The notes below the pieces were generated by a model, which saw only the letters and a program-made list of their open reading frames with translations, was not told the origin of the DNA and did no database searches. This document shows, piece by piece, positions 55,296-63,641 of a stretch of DNA of 64,000 nucleotides. The position numbers were made by a program, and so were the translations under genes. The stretch spans positions 62,001 to 126,000 of the forward strand of contig NZ_JARXYZ010000014.1 of the NCBI RefSeq assembly GCF_029894125.1. The letters run 5' to 3'. The stretch's first letter is position 1; every line of letters starts with the position of its first letter. The stretch is from Kitasatospora sp. MAA19. GTDB taxonomy: Bacteria > Actinomycetota > Actinomycetes > Streptomycetales > Streptomycetaceae.

Positions 55296-55960
55296 GAGCC
55301 CGCTCCCTTCTCCCGGACGGCCCAGGGCGCGAGCAGCCGCCGGGCGCCCACCAGCAGCAGGTCGACGGCCAGCGCGAGGACGGCGATCAGCGCGATGCCC
55401 GCCACGATCGGGGTCGGGAAGGTGCGCTGGAAGCCGTCGACGAACAGGTAGCCGAGCCCGCCGCGCCCGACCAGCGCCCCGACGCTGGCCAGCGAGATGC
55501 TGGACACCGCCGCGACCCGCAGTCCGGCGATCAGGTACGGCACGGCGGCGGGCAGTTCGACGGAGGTCAGCCGGTGCCACGGCCCGTACCCCATCGCGGT
55601 GGCGGCCTGCCGGACGGGGTCCGGGACGGCGCGCAGCCCGTCCACGGTGGTCGGCAGCAGCACGGCGAGGGCGTAGAAGGTGAGCGGGATCATCACGGTC
55701 GCCTGGGTGGCGAGGCCGGTGTAGGGGATGAGCACCACGAACACGGCCAGCGAGGGCAGCGCGTAGACGATGTTGAAGACGGCGGACAGCGGCTGGTAGA
55801 GCCGGGGGAAGCGGGTGCAGGTCAGGCCCAGCGGGACGGCCAGCAGCAGGCCGATGAGCACCGGCAGCAGGGCGATCACCGCGTGGTCGGCGAGCAGGTT
55901 GCCGAGGTAGCCGAGGTGGTCGCCGATCCAGTACCAGCGGACGATCGGTTCATCGTCCAC
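55292..55960 (-). CDS. Glycine betaine-type ABC permease 1
   Basis: 222 residues, five to six helices, with LLAVPLGLTCTRFP, NIVYALPSLAVFVVLIPYTGLA and the EAA-type loop DPVRQAATAMGYGPWHRLTSVELPAAVPYLIAGLR. The GTG at 55960 has GGAG 6 bases upstream and overlaps the ATPase gene by 11 bases; the in-frame GTG at 55984 (35-base overlap) lacks a ribosome site. Confidence 0.92.
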   Translation of the reverse strand: MDDEPIVRWYWIGDHLGYLGNLLADHAVIALLPVLIGLLLAVPLGLTCTRFPRLYQPLSAVFNIVYALPSLAVFVVLIPYTGLATQATVMIPLTFYALAVLLPTTVDGLRAVPDPVRQAATAMGYGPWHRLTSVELPAAVPYLIAGLRVAAVSSISLASVGALVGRGGLGYLFVDGFQRTFPTPIVAGIALIAVLALAVDLLLVGARRLLAPWAVREKGAGS

Positions 55961-57095
55961 CGGTCGCTCCGTCCGTAGGGTCACCGGCCGCTGCCGCCGC
56001 GGCGGGGCCGGGCTCGGCCTCGCCGGACCCGCTGGGCGCGGTCTCGCCCGCAGCGCCGGTGCCCGGCGTGGACAGCGCGGCGAGGACGGCCTCGCGGCTC
56101 GCGGTGCCGGTGGCCCGGCCGGCGGCGTCCAGGGCGACGGCGACCCCGGCAGGGGACAGGACGGCGGAGTCCAGCGCGGTGCGCAGGGTGTCGGTGTCCG
56201 GCCGGTAGCCGGCGGCCGGGTGCAGCTCGGCGGTGACGGCGTCGCGGTCGATCCAGCCGATCGGGCGGCGTTCGTCGTCCAGCGCGAGCTCCCAGCCGCC
56301 GTAGCGCAGCCCGTCGCCCACCGGGCGGACGGCGACGGTGCTCGCGGGGCGCAGGCCGAGGCCGCGCAGGCCCCGGTCGCGGCCGAGGAAGGCGGCCACG
56401 CCGTCGTCGGCGGGGGTGGTGAGCAGGGTGTGCGGATCGGCGAGCTGGGCGATCCGACCCTGTTCGCGCAGGACCACCACCTGGTCGCCGAGCCGGACGG
56501 CCTCCTCGATGTCGTGGGTGACGAAGAGCACCGTCTTGTGCAGCTCGGACTGGAGCCGCAGTAGCTCGTCCTGGAGCCCGGCGCGCACCACCGGGTCGAC
56601 GGCGCTGAACGGCTCGTCCATCAGCAGCACCGGCGGGTCGGCCGCCAGGGCGCGGGCCACGCCCACCCGCTGTTGCTGGCCGCCGGACAGCTGGAACGGG
56701 TACCGCTTGCCGGTCTCGGGCGCGAGTCCGACCAGTTCGAGCAGTTCGGCGGCCCGGGCGCGGGCCTTCTTGCGGTCCCAACCGAGCAGGTAGGGGACGG
56801 TGGCGATGTTGTCGATCACCTTGCGGTGCGGGAAGAGGCCGGCCTGCTGGATCACGTAGCCGATGCCGCGACGCAGCTTGGCGGGTTCCAGCGCGGCGAC
56901 GTCCGTGCCGTCCAGCAGCACCCGGCCCGAGGTCGGCTCGACCATCCGGTTGACCATGCGCAGCAGGGTGGTCTTGCCGCACCCGGACGGTCCGACCAGG
57001 ACGGTTATCCGACCGGTCGGGACGTCCAGGTCCAGGCCCTCGACGGCGATGGTGCCGTCGGGGTGGCGCTTGCCAGCGCCCTCGAATCTGATCAC
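55950..57095 (-). CDS. Glycine betaine-type ABC ATP-binding protein with CBS-like tail
   Basis: 381 residues. ATPase domain 1-~240: Walker A GPSGCGKTTLLR, LSGGQQQRVGVARAL, Walker B VLLMDEPFSAVDP, H-loop LFVTHDIEEAVRL. A C-terminal regulatory part (~245-350) looks like a degenerate CBS pair (PIGWIDRDAVTAELHP), as in osmosensing OpuA/ProV proteins, followed by an Ala/Gly-rich tail. GTG 57095 has GAGGAAA upstream. First gene of the ATPase-permease-permease-receptor operon for compatible-solute import. Confidence 0.93.
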   Translation of the reverse strand: MIRFEGAGKRHPDGTIAVEGLDLDVPTGRITVLVGPSGCGKTTLLRMVNRMVEPTSGRVLLDGTDVAALEPAKLRRGIGYVIQQAGLFPHRKVIDNIATVPYLLGWDRKKARARAAELLELVGLAPETGKRYPFQLSGGQQQRVGVARALAADPPVLLMDEPFSAVDPVVRAGLQDELLRLQSELHKTVLFVTHDIEEAVRLGDQVVVLREQGRIAQLADPHTLLTTPADDGVAAFLGRDRGLRGLGLRPASTVAVRPVGDGLRYGGWELALDDERRPIGWIDRDAVTAELHPAAGYRPDTDTLRTALDSAVLSPAGVAVALDAAGRATGTASREAVLAALSTPGTGAAGETAPSGSGEAEPGPAAAAAAGDPTDGATGGR

Positions 57096-57444
57096 GGGGA
57101 GTTTCCTCGTCAGGGCGCCCCGGGGAGGCGGCGCCTGTTTCGGTCGTTCGGTTGATGGCGGTCGTCGACGGCGGTTTGTCGACAAGCGGCGACGGCGTGG
57201 GCCGTGCCCGCCGCTGCCGCGACGGCGTCTGTCGGATCGACCGCCCGGGCGTTCTTCCGCCCGCGTGGCTGCCCAGCTTCGGACCGGCGGAAACTCTGAT
57301 CAGACTATGACCTGCATCATCTCCTGTCTCTCATTTACCACCCGGCAGGCGGTTCGGAGCCCGTTGTCGGGCGGCCCGAGCCGCCCGACCGTCCAGCGTT
57401 TCGGCAGGTCAGAGGGGCTGGGTGCGGCCGCTTTGACGGTGGGT

Positions 57445-57460
57445 CGGGGGCTTGCCCCCG
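57445..57460. terminator. Hairpin and 16-bp repeats downstream of the rhodanese gene
   Basis: cgggggc (57445-57451) and gcccccg (57454-57460) form a 7-bp stem with a 2-base spacer, flanked by two gcggccgc palindromes (57424 and 57460). Nearer the rhodanese stop, a 16-bp unit (ccatgccgccgcgaca) repeats almost three times from 57531. The rest of the gap 57096-57586 holds an AT-richer stretch (57300-57345) that is the likely promoter of the ABC operon; no gene seen. Confidence 0.5.
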
Positions 57461-57586
57461 CGGCCGCTCAGCCTGTCGGCCCTTCAGACCTGAAGCCCCT
57501 CAGCCTCTCATCGGCTGCGCCGCAGCGTTGCCATGCCGCCGCGACACCATGCCGCCGCGACACCGTGCCGCCGCGCGTCTCGGCCC

Positions 57587-57973
57587 TCAGCCGCCCTGTC
57601 GCGTCGGCAGCCCGGCGGCCGCCCAGCCGACGAAGCCGCCGTCCAGGTCGGTCGCCCGGTGTAGCCCCAGGTCGCGCAGCGAGGCCGCCGCCAGGCTGGA
57701 GGCGTACCCCTCCGAGCAGACCACGATCACCTTGACGTCGTAACCCGCCGCCTCGGGGATCCGGTGACTGCCCGTCGGGTCCAGCCGCCATTCCAGCACG
57801 TTGCGCTCGATGATCAGCGAGCCGGGGATCTCCCCCTCCGCCGCCCGCTGCGCCGCCGGGCGGATGTCCACCAGCAGCGCGCCGTCCAGCTGGGACTGGT
57901 ACGCCTCCCGGGCGCGCGGGCGGTGCACGCCTTGGCGGGCCCGTTCCACCAGGTCGTCGATCGTGGTCACCAT
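57587..57973 (-). CDS. Rhodanese-like sulfurtransferase
   Basis: 128 residues, a single rhodanese domain: LVDIRPAAQRAAEGEIPGSLIIERNVLEW near 34-62, active-site loop VVCSEGYASSLAAASL near 86 (Cys nucleophile) and GGFVGWAAAGLP. It transfers sulfane sulfur. Overlaps the cysteine dioxygenase gene by 7 bases, so it handles sulfur from cysteine breakdown. Confidence 0.92.
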   Translation of the reverse strand: MVTTIDDLVERARQGVHRPRAREAYQSQLDGALLVDIRPAAQRAAEGEIPGSLIIERNVLEWRLDPTGSHRIPEAAGYDVKVIVVCSEGYASSLAAASLRDLGLHRATDLDGGFVGWAAAGLPTRQGG

Positions 57974-58542
57974 TGCTCCGGTCCTTCCTTCGAGGTGTGG
58001 ACGAGCCCGCCGGCCCGCAGGTCGTAGTGCGCCATCGAACCCAGCGGGGGCGAGTAGGCATGCAGGGTCACGGCCGGGCCGGACGCGGTGTTGCGCACGT
58101 CGTGCACGTACTCGGGGCCGAAGGCGCGGGCGGTGCCGGCCGGGACCCGACGGATCAGCAGACCCTGGTCCGGCCCGCCGAGGGACAACTCCTCCAACTC
58201 GCCGAGGGCGACGGTGAACGCGCCGCGCGAACCACCGTGGTCGTGGAAGCCGGTGGACTGGCCGGGCAGCCAGCTGATCAGCCACACCTCGTGGTCGTCG
58301 TCGGCCACCAGGCGCTGGTACCAGCGCTCCTCGGTGGAGAGGCGGACGAGGTGTATCCACTGGTCGGGCCGTTCGGCCAGGTCGCGGACGACGGCGCGCA
58401 GGGTGCTCGGGGTGAGCGGCGCGCGGGCCTCCTCGGTGGCAGTGGCAGTGGCAGTGGCAGTGGCAGTGGCCGCGGCAGTGGCTGTGGTGGTCGGGGCGGC
58501 CGCCGCGACAGCTGGGTCGTCGGGGGCGAGGTTCAGGCTCAT
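57967..58542 (-). CDS. Cysteine dioxygenase (cupin)
   Basis: 191 residues. Iron ligands in HDHGGSRGAFTV (near 101) and YVHDVRN (near 147) with the preceding VWLISWLPGQSTGF fit type I cysteine dioxygenases. It oxidises cysteine to cysteine sulfinate. The N-terminal ~36 residues include a (AT)n dipeptide repeat encoded by a ggcagt hexanucleotide run (58436-58475), an expandable coding microsatellite. Operon with rhodanese; a cysteine-containing leader peptide lies upstream. Confidence 0.9.
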   Translation of the reverse strand: MSLNLAPDDPAVAAAAPTTTATAAATATATATATATEEARAPLTPSTLRAVVRDLAERPDQWIHLVRLSTEERWYQRLVADDDHEVWLISWLPGQSTGFHDHGGSRGAFTVALGELEELSLGGPDQGLLIRRVPAGTARAFGPEYVHDVRNTASGPAVTLHAYSPPLGSMAHYDLRAGGLVHTSKEGPEQW

Positions 58543-58732
58543 GGGGGGCGTCCTCGGGTGCGGCGGGAACGTCGGCGGGGTGCGCGCTGGTCCGGCGGCG
58601 GGCGCGGGCACGGGCCGACGGAGCGGCACGGCCACGCACGGGTGCGTCGGGCGGAGCGGGAATCAGAACTGCGGGTGCGCGGCGCGGGCCCTGGCAGATG
58701 TCACAGGGCGGGACCAGCGGGGAAAGACAGGG

Positions 58733-58810
58733 TCAACAGGCACAGATGGAACTCGCCTGGCGTCGCAGATCGACGTGCAGGCGGCAGACCAGAGTGGCGC
58801 CGGTGTCCAT
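58733..58810 (-). CDS. 25-residue cysteine-rich leader peptide (HVDL type)
   Basis: The ORF reads MDTGATLVCRLHVDLRRQ then ASSICAC and stop. The RLHVDLRRxxSxxC pattern is that of the putative leader peptides found before actinobacterial sulfur-metabolism genes. GGGAGG lies ~9 bases before the ATG. It precedes the cysteine dioxygenase/rhodanese operon by 190 bp on the same strand. Three Cys codons, two in the last three residues, suggest that ribosome stalling at low Cys-tRNA reports cysteine supply. Too short to be seen in ordinary ORF scans. Confidence 0.8.
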   Translation of the reverse strand: MDTGATLVCRLHVDLRRQASSICAC

Positions 58811-58922
58811 GCGCCGGATCCTCCCCGAGCGAACCGGACGAAGTCAAGCCGGGGCCGGGCCGGGGGTGCCCCGCCCCACCGCCGTTCGGCCCGTCGTTCG
58901 CGCTGTCGCCGACCGTCGTCGG

Positions 58923-61900
58923 CTACCCCTCGGCCGGGCGGCGCGGTGCCGGGGGAGTCGCGGCCGATGGCGTCGTCGGCGCGGTTCCCGGAGGCTGCAC
59001 GGTTCCCGGAGGCTGCGCGGACGCCGGCCCGATGCCGCCGCCGGGCCGGTACCCCGGTGCGCTCCTGGCAGCGTCCTCGCCGGAGGCCGCCAGCGCCGCC
59101 TCGATCACCGGCGCCGCCTGGTCGCCCAGGTAGCGGCCCAGCGTCTGGTACGCGTCGAACTGCTGGTGGTCGAACCACTGGTCGCTGGTGCCGTCGTTCG
59201 GGAAGGCCGGATTGGCCACCGCGTAGGAGTGCAGCTCGTACGGCATGCCGGTGGTGAGGACCGCCTGGAGGACGATCAGCGTGCCGTGCCGGCCGTCCGC
59301 GGCCCGCTCGCCGGGCTTGGCCGGCGCTCCACCCGCAAGTGACCGGGCGTCGAGTGGCTCCGGGCAGTCGAACGGTTCCGGATAGTGGATGTCCCCGGTG
59401 ATCACGGCCCGGGCCGACAGCCGCGCGGACAGCTGCGCCGCCAGCCCGCGCAACTGCGGTCGGCGGCCGCCGTCGCCGGTGGGCGGCCTGTCGGTGGACC
59501 GCTCGCCGGTGGACGGCCTGCTGGTGGGCGGCTCGCTGGTGCACGGCCCGTCGGCGGCGCTGCCGGGGATCAGCGACTCCGGCTCGTGCAGGGTGATGAC
59601 GATGCCGAGTTCCTCGCGGGCCAGGGTGATCGCGGCGGCGAGGTTGGCGGCGTAGCCGGAGTCGCCGCTGGCGTCGATGCAGACCGCCGTCCGCACCCGG
59701 TGCCGCAGCAGCTCGACCAGCCCGAGGTTCTCGTAGTGGCCGCCGTCGGTGGTGAGCAGGAAGCGATCGTCGGCCGGGAACCGCCCGGTCAGCTCACGCA
59801 GTTGGTAGGGCAGGCGGCGGACGGCGGGCTGCGCCGGGCGGCGCCAGTCCGGGATGCCGGACCACTCCGGGCCGAGCACCGCCGGGTTCGGCAGCCAGGT
59901 GCCGAGTCGCGCGTTGGTGGCCGCGAACAGCCCCTGGTAGACCCTTGACTGACGGCCCATCGCGGAGGAGAAGGCCGCGCCGGAGACCGCCATCGCCGAC
60001 TGCACGGTGAGATCCCGGGCGATGTGCCGCCGGGTGCGCCGCTCCAGCAGGTCGGTCCGCGCGTACCCGACGTCCGGACCGCCCACGTAGTCGTACGAGA
60101 GCGAGAAGGAGACCGCCCGACGGCCGGGCGGCGTACGGGAGTTACCGGACAGGTTGGCCGCCGCGGAGAAGATCACCTGGGGGAATCCGGGGTGCCGGGC
60201 GGCGTAGTGGCTGAGCCAGGTCTGCTCCCGGAAGAAGTCGTACGGGCGGGCCAGCGCCCGGCCGCCCTCGCTCACCCGACGGACCGCGAACGCCGAGGCC
60301 AGCCGTAGCCGGTAGAACGGGTGCAGGCCCATCCAGGTCTGGTCGAGGTTGAGCCCGACCGCGCCCAGGACCAGCGGCAGCAGCACCTGGAGGGCCGTCG
60401 GCCAGGCGTACCCGGTGGCGACCGCCCAGCCCAGGGCCAGCAGCGCCCCCGTCGACAGCGCGGCCAGGGCCGCCCACACCACGATGTACTGGGGGAGGTT
60501 GGCGGTGAGGCCGCCGCCGAGCCGCCCGGCGCCGCGCAGCGCCCCGCCGAGCGCGGCCGCGCCCCGGCGGATCGTCCTGCGGTCGCGCCAGAGTATGCCG
60601 AGCAGCAGCGCCAGGTAGCTGAGCACCACCGTCAGGCTGAGCCCGGCGCCGGTCAGTTGCGGGCCGGCGGCCAGCGCCTGCTGGAGCCGTACCGCCCCCC
60701 AGGCCAGCCCCGGCAGCGCCAGCACCCCGACGGCCAGCAGGCCGGCCAGCGCCAGCGCGCTGAGGAAGAGCCGGCGCAGTGCGCGCGGCAGCAGCGCGTG
60801 CCAGCCGAGCGGTGGGAAGGCCAGCAGCCAGAGCAGCCAGCACCCGGCCGCCGTGGCCAGCAGCCCGGCCAGTGCGGCGAGCGCCGGCGCCCGGAACGCC
60901 AGCGGGCCCGGTACGGCGTCCGCGGTGCGCAGGCCGGCCGCCGCCAGGCCGTCCAGGTCGGTGATCGGGACGAGGTGGTAGAACCGGCTGAGCCCGAGGC
61001 CGAGCACCAGGACGGCGGCGAGCAGCAGGGAGAAGGCCGAGAGCACCCCGCGCAGCAGCGTCCCGAGCGCGACCAGCCACTCGCCGGCGCCGTCGGCGAT
61101 GAACCTGCCGTGGCGGCGCAGGTGATCCTCTTCCGGGGAGCCGGGTTCGAACACGGTGTCGGCCGTGAGACCCGAGACGGCGCGCACCGGGCCGCCGGGC
61201 GCGGAGTCGCTGAGCGCGAGTTGCAGCGCGCCGACGGTGTAGCCGCCGCCGGAGACCGAGACCAGATAGCGGGCCCGTTTCAGCCACGGCCGCAGCGACT
61301 GGAGGGCGCCGAGCGTGACGCAGGCCGAGCGGATGCCGCCGCCCGAGGCGCAGAAGCCGAGTTCGGCGGGCTCGCGACCGGGCGGCACCCGGGCGCCGTC
61401 GCGCCAGTGGGCGTGCCGGATCGGTGCAGCGGGAGCGTCGGGTACCTCGGGTGCGTTGAGTGTGGCGGGAGCGTCGGTAGCGGTGGGCGAGACGGGCTTC
61501 GACGGCCGTGGGACACCGTGCAGGCCGGCGGCCCTGCCCGCCACCGGCCAGGGCGGGATCAGCGCGGGTCGGTCGGTGGTCCCGTCGCCCGCGTCGTCGT
61601 TCGTGCCCGCGTCGGTGGCGGTGCCGGCGCCGGTAGCAGTGCGAGGCCCTGCGACCGGGTCGTCGCCCGCGCCCGTGGGCGCCCAGGTGGCCGTCGCCCG
61701 CCACGGCCGGAGCCCGCGCGCCGCCCGGGTGGCGATCACCGCGAGGACGGTTGCCGCGATCACGCCGGCCGGCAGGAGCAGCAGCCACTTGACGGTGGCG
61801 AGCGCGGTAGCAGCGGCGAAGGGGGTGTCGGAGCCCGTCCCGCCGCCGACCAGACCGATGGAGAGCAGCACGTCCTCACCGACGTCGCAGCAGGCCGCGA

Positions 61901-62318
61901 GCAGCCCGGCGGCGCCGGCCGCGAGCGCGGTGAGCCGCCAGCGCCGCCGCCCGAACACGTACCCGCCGAGCAGGGCGGCGGCCGCCAGCGTCAGGCCGTA
62001 GCCGCCGATCAGCCAGGCGGCGGCGCGCAGTGCGGCCAGCTGGTCCCCGGCCCGGCCGCCGACCACGACCTCGGCTGCAGTACGGGAGCCGGCCAGCTGG
62101 AGCGCGACCTCCCGTACGGGGGGCGCCCAATGGCGGAACAGCAACCCGCCCACGGCGAGCGGCAGCAGTGCCCCGAGCGCGAGCAGCAGCCCTGCCCAGG
62201 CGGGCAGCGTGGGCGCCCGCCCCGCTCGACCCTCGCGCCGGGCCCACCCGAGCAGCCGGCCGAGGGCGTGCTCGGGCGCCGCCTCCGCCGCCGCCGTGCG
62301 GTCCGTCACCACCGTCAT
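58923..62318 (-). CDS. Giant patatin-like phospholipase with many membrane segments
   Basis: 1131 residues. N-terminal membrane segments (~40-62, 98-150, 180-200), then a catalytic region beginning LGFCASGGGIRSACVTLGAL near 327 (oxyanion loop GGGIR) and LVSVSGGGYTVGALQLAL near 358 (nucleophile Ser in SVSGGG rather than GxSxG), a further cluster of membrane helices (~430-650) and the second catalytic part with LLTTDGGHYENLGLVELL near 860 (DGG Asp). A Ser/Thr/Pro repeat insert (PPTSRPSTGERSTDRPP, ~925) follows. Start 62318 has GGGGAGG 5 bases upstream. Probably a membrane lipid hydrolase; substrate unknown. Confidence 0.85.
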   Translation of the reverse strand: MTVVTDRTAAAEAAPEHALGRLLGWARREGRAGRAPTLPAWAGLLLALGALLPLAVGGLLFRHWAPPVREVALQLAGSRTAAEVVVGGRAGDQLAALRAAAWLIGGYGLTLAAAALLGGYVFGRRRWRLTALAAGAAGLLAACCDVGEDVLLSIGLVGGGTGSDTPFAAATALATVKWLLLLPAGVIAATVLAVIATRAARGLRPWRATATWAPTGAGDDPVAGPRTATGAGTATDAGTNDDAGDGTTDRPALIPPWPVAGRAAGLHGVPRPSKPVSPTATDAPATLNAPEVPDAPAAPIRHAHWRDGARVPPGREPAELGFCASGGGIRSACVTLGALQSLRPWLKRARYLVSVSGGGYTVGALQLALSDSAPGGPVRAVSGLTADTVFEPGSPEEDHLRRHGRFIADGAGEWLVALGTLLRGVLSAFSLLLAAVLVLGLGLSRFYHLVPITDLDGLAAAGLRTADAVPGPLAFRAPALAALAGLLATAAGCWLLWLLAFPPLGWHALLPRALRRLFLSALALAGLLAVGVLALPGLAWGAVRLQQALAAGPQLTGAGLSLTVVLSYLALLLGILWRDRRTIRRGAAALGGALRGAGRLGGGLTANLPQYIVVWAALAALSTGALLALGWAVATGYAWPTALQVLLPLVLGAVGLNLDQTWMGLHPFYRLRLASAFAVRRVSEGGRALARPYDFFREQTWLSHYAARHPGFPQVIFSAAANLSGNSRTPPGRRAVSFSLSYDYVGGPDVGYARTDLLERRTRRHIARDLTVQSAMAVSGAAFSSAMGRQSRVYQGLFAATNARLGTWLPNPAVLGPEWSGIPDWRRPAQPAVRRLPYQLRELTGRFPADDRFLLTTDGGHYENLGLVELLRHRVRTAVCIDASGDSGYAANLAAAITLAREELGIVITLHEPESLIPGSAADGPCTSEPPTSRPSTGERSTDRPPTGDGGRRPQLRGLAAQLSARLSARAVITGDIHYPEPFDCPEPLDARSLAGGAPAKPGERAADGRHGTLIVLQAVLTTGMPYELHSYAVANPAFPNDGTSDQWFDHQQFDAYQTLGRYLGDQAAPVIEAALAASGEDAARSAPGYRPGGGIGPASAQPPGTVQPPGTAPTTPSAATPPAPRRPAEG

Positions 62319-62655
62319 CTCCACCTCCCCGTGTGCGATCCCCGTCCGCTCTTCGTTCCTCGCTCTCCGCTCGCCGTTCCTGTCTCCGACTCCTGCGCTC
62401 AGCCCATGCCCGATCCCCCGAAGTCGCGTTGTGCCGCCGCCTGGTGACGGTCCACAGCGATGTCCAGGCGCGTTCTACCCTGCTGTGGCCGATTCCGCAC
62501 CCAGCGCGCCCGCTTTCACTCGAATGAGTAAGGGGCCCGATCCCGGGGTAAATGATCGTTTCATCCCATCCAGGACCATCCGCGTGTCCGCGTAACAAGA
62601 TCGCCCCAGACGCGTTACCGCCAACGTATTGTCAGGCCACCGAGGCCCGGCCTAC

Positions 62656-62687
62656 GGTCTACAGATCGCTTTCTACGCACGTAGACC
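62656..62687 (+). promoter_or_regulatory. Nested inverted repeats before the pyrimidine-degradation genes
   Basis: ggtctac (62656-62662) pairs with gtagacc (62681-62687), and a tighter palindrome tctacg-ca-cgtaga lies at 62672-62685. Three TCTAC-type half-sites within 32 bp, about 100 bp before the start codon, suggest an operator. The rest of the 62319-62787 gap has an AT-richer stretch (~62540-62640) and no gene seen. Confidence 0.55.
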
Positions 62688-62787
62688 CCTGCGGATCCCC
62701 CGGAGGCCCGCAGACGAGACCCGCCCCGTGAACCCTCAGACCGCAGGCCCGACCCCCCGGCCGGGCAGCGGAGTTGCGGAGGTATCC

Positions 62788-63630
62788 ATGTCGCAGATCG
62801 TCCGTGCCGCACTCGTCCAGACCCGCTGGACCGGCGACCAGGAGAGCATGATCGCCCTTCATGAGCGGTACGCCCGCGAGGCGGCCGCCCAGGGCGCGAA
62901 GATCATCGGCTTCCAGGAGGTCTTCAACGCCCCGTACTTCTGTCAGGTCCAGGAGCCCGAGCACTACCGCTGGGCCGAAGCCGTCCCCGACGGCCCCACC
63001 GTCCGCCGCATGCAGGACCTCGCACGCGAACTCGGCCTGGTCGTCGTCGTGCCGGTCTACGAGGAGGAGCAGACCGGCGTCTACTACAACACCGCCGCCG
63101 TCATCGACGCCGACGGCCGCTACCTCGGCAAGTACCGCAAGCACCACATCCCCCAGGTCAAGGGCTTCTGGGAGAAGTACTACTTCAAGCCCGGCAACCT
63201 CGGCTGGCCCGTCTTCGACACCGCCGTCGGCAAGGTCGGCGTCTACATCTGCTACGACCGCCACTTCCCCGAGGGCTGGCGCGCCCTGGGCCTGGCCGGC
63301 GCGCAGATCGTCTACAACCCCTCCGCCACCAGCCGTGGCTTGTCCGCCTACCTCTGGCAGTTGGAACAGCCCGCCGCCGCCGTCGCCAACGAGTACTTCG
63401 TCGCCGCCATCAACCGCGTCGGCACCGAGGAGTACGGCGACAACGACTTCTACGGCACCTCCTACTTCGTCGACCCGCGCGGCCAGTTCGTCGGCGACGT
63501 CGCCTCCGACAAGGAGGAGGAGCTCGTCGTCCGCGACCTCGACCTCGACCTGATCGAACAGGTCCGCCAGCAGTGGGCGTTCTACCGCGACCGCCGGCCC
63601 GACGCCTACGGACCGCTCTCCGAGGCCTGA
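62788..63630 (+). CDS. Beta-ureidopropionase / N-carbamoyl amidohydrolase (nitrilase superfamily)
   Basis: 280 residues with the Glu-Lys-Cys triad: GFQEVFNAPYF near 43, YRKHHIPQVKGFWEKYYF near 117 and VYICYDRHFPEGWRAL near 153 (Cys). The third step of reductive pyrimidine degradation, hydrolysing N-carbamoyl-beta-alanine, fits because a dihydropyrimidinase gene follows 11 bases later. N-carbamoylputrescine amidase is the alternative. GGAGG precedes the ATG. Confidence 0.9.
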   Translation: MSQIVRAALVQTRWTGDQESMIALHERYAREAAAQGAKIIGFQEVFNAPYFCQVQEPEHYRWAEAVPDGPTVRRMQDLARELGLVVVVPVYEEEQTGVYYNTAAVIDADGRYLGKYRKHHIPQVKGFWEKYYFKPGNLGWPVFDTAVGKVGVYICYDRHFPEGWRALGLAGAQIVYNPSATSRGLSAYLWQLEQPAAAVANEYFVAAINRVGTEEYGDNDFYGTSYFVDPRGQFVGDVASDKEEELVVRDLDLDLIEQVRQQWAFYRDRRPDAYGPLSEA

Positions 63631-63641
63631 GGAGCGCCGCG

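Noticed and set aside
58663..59544. His/Arg-rich minus-strand ORF upstream of cysteine dioxygenase
   Set aside because: It is an out-of-frame reading of the Ser/Thr/Pro insert of the patatin-like gene. The real small ORF in this region is the leader peptide at 58733-58810.
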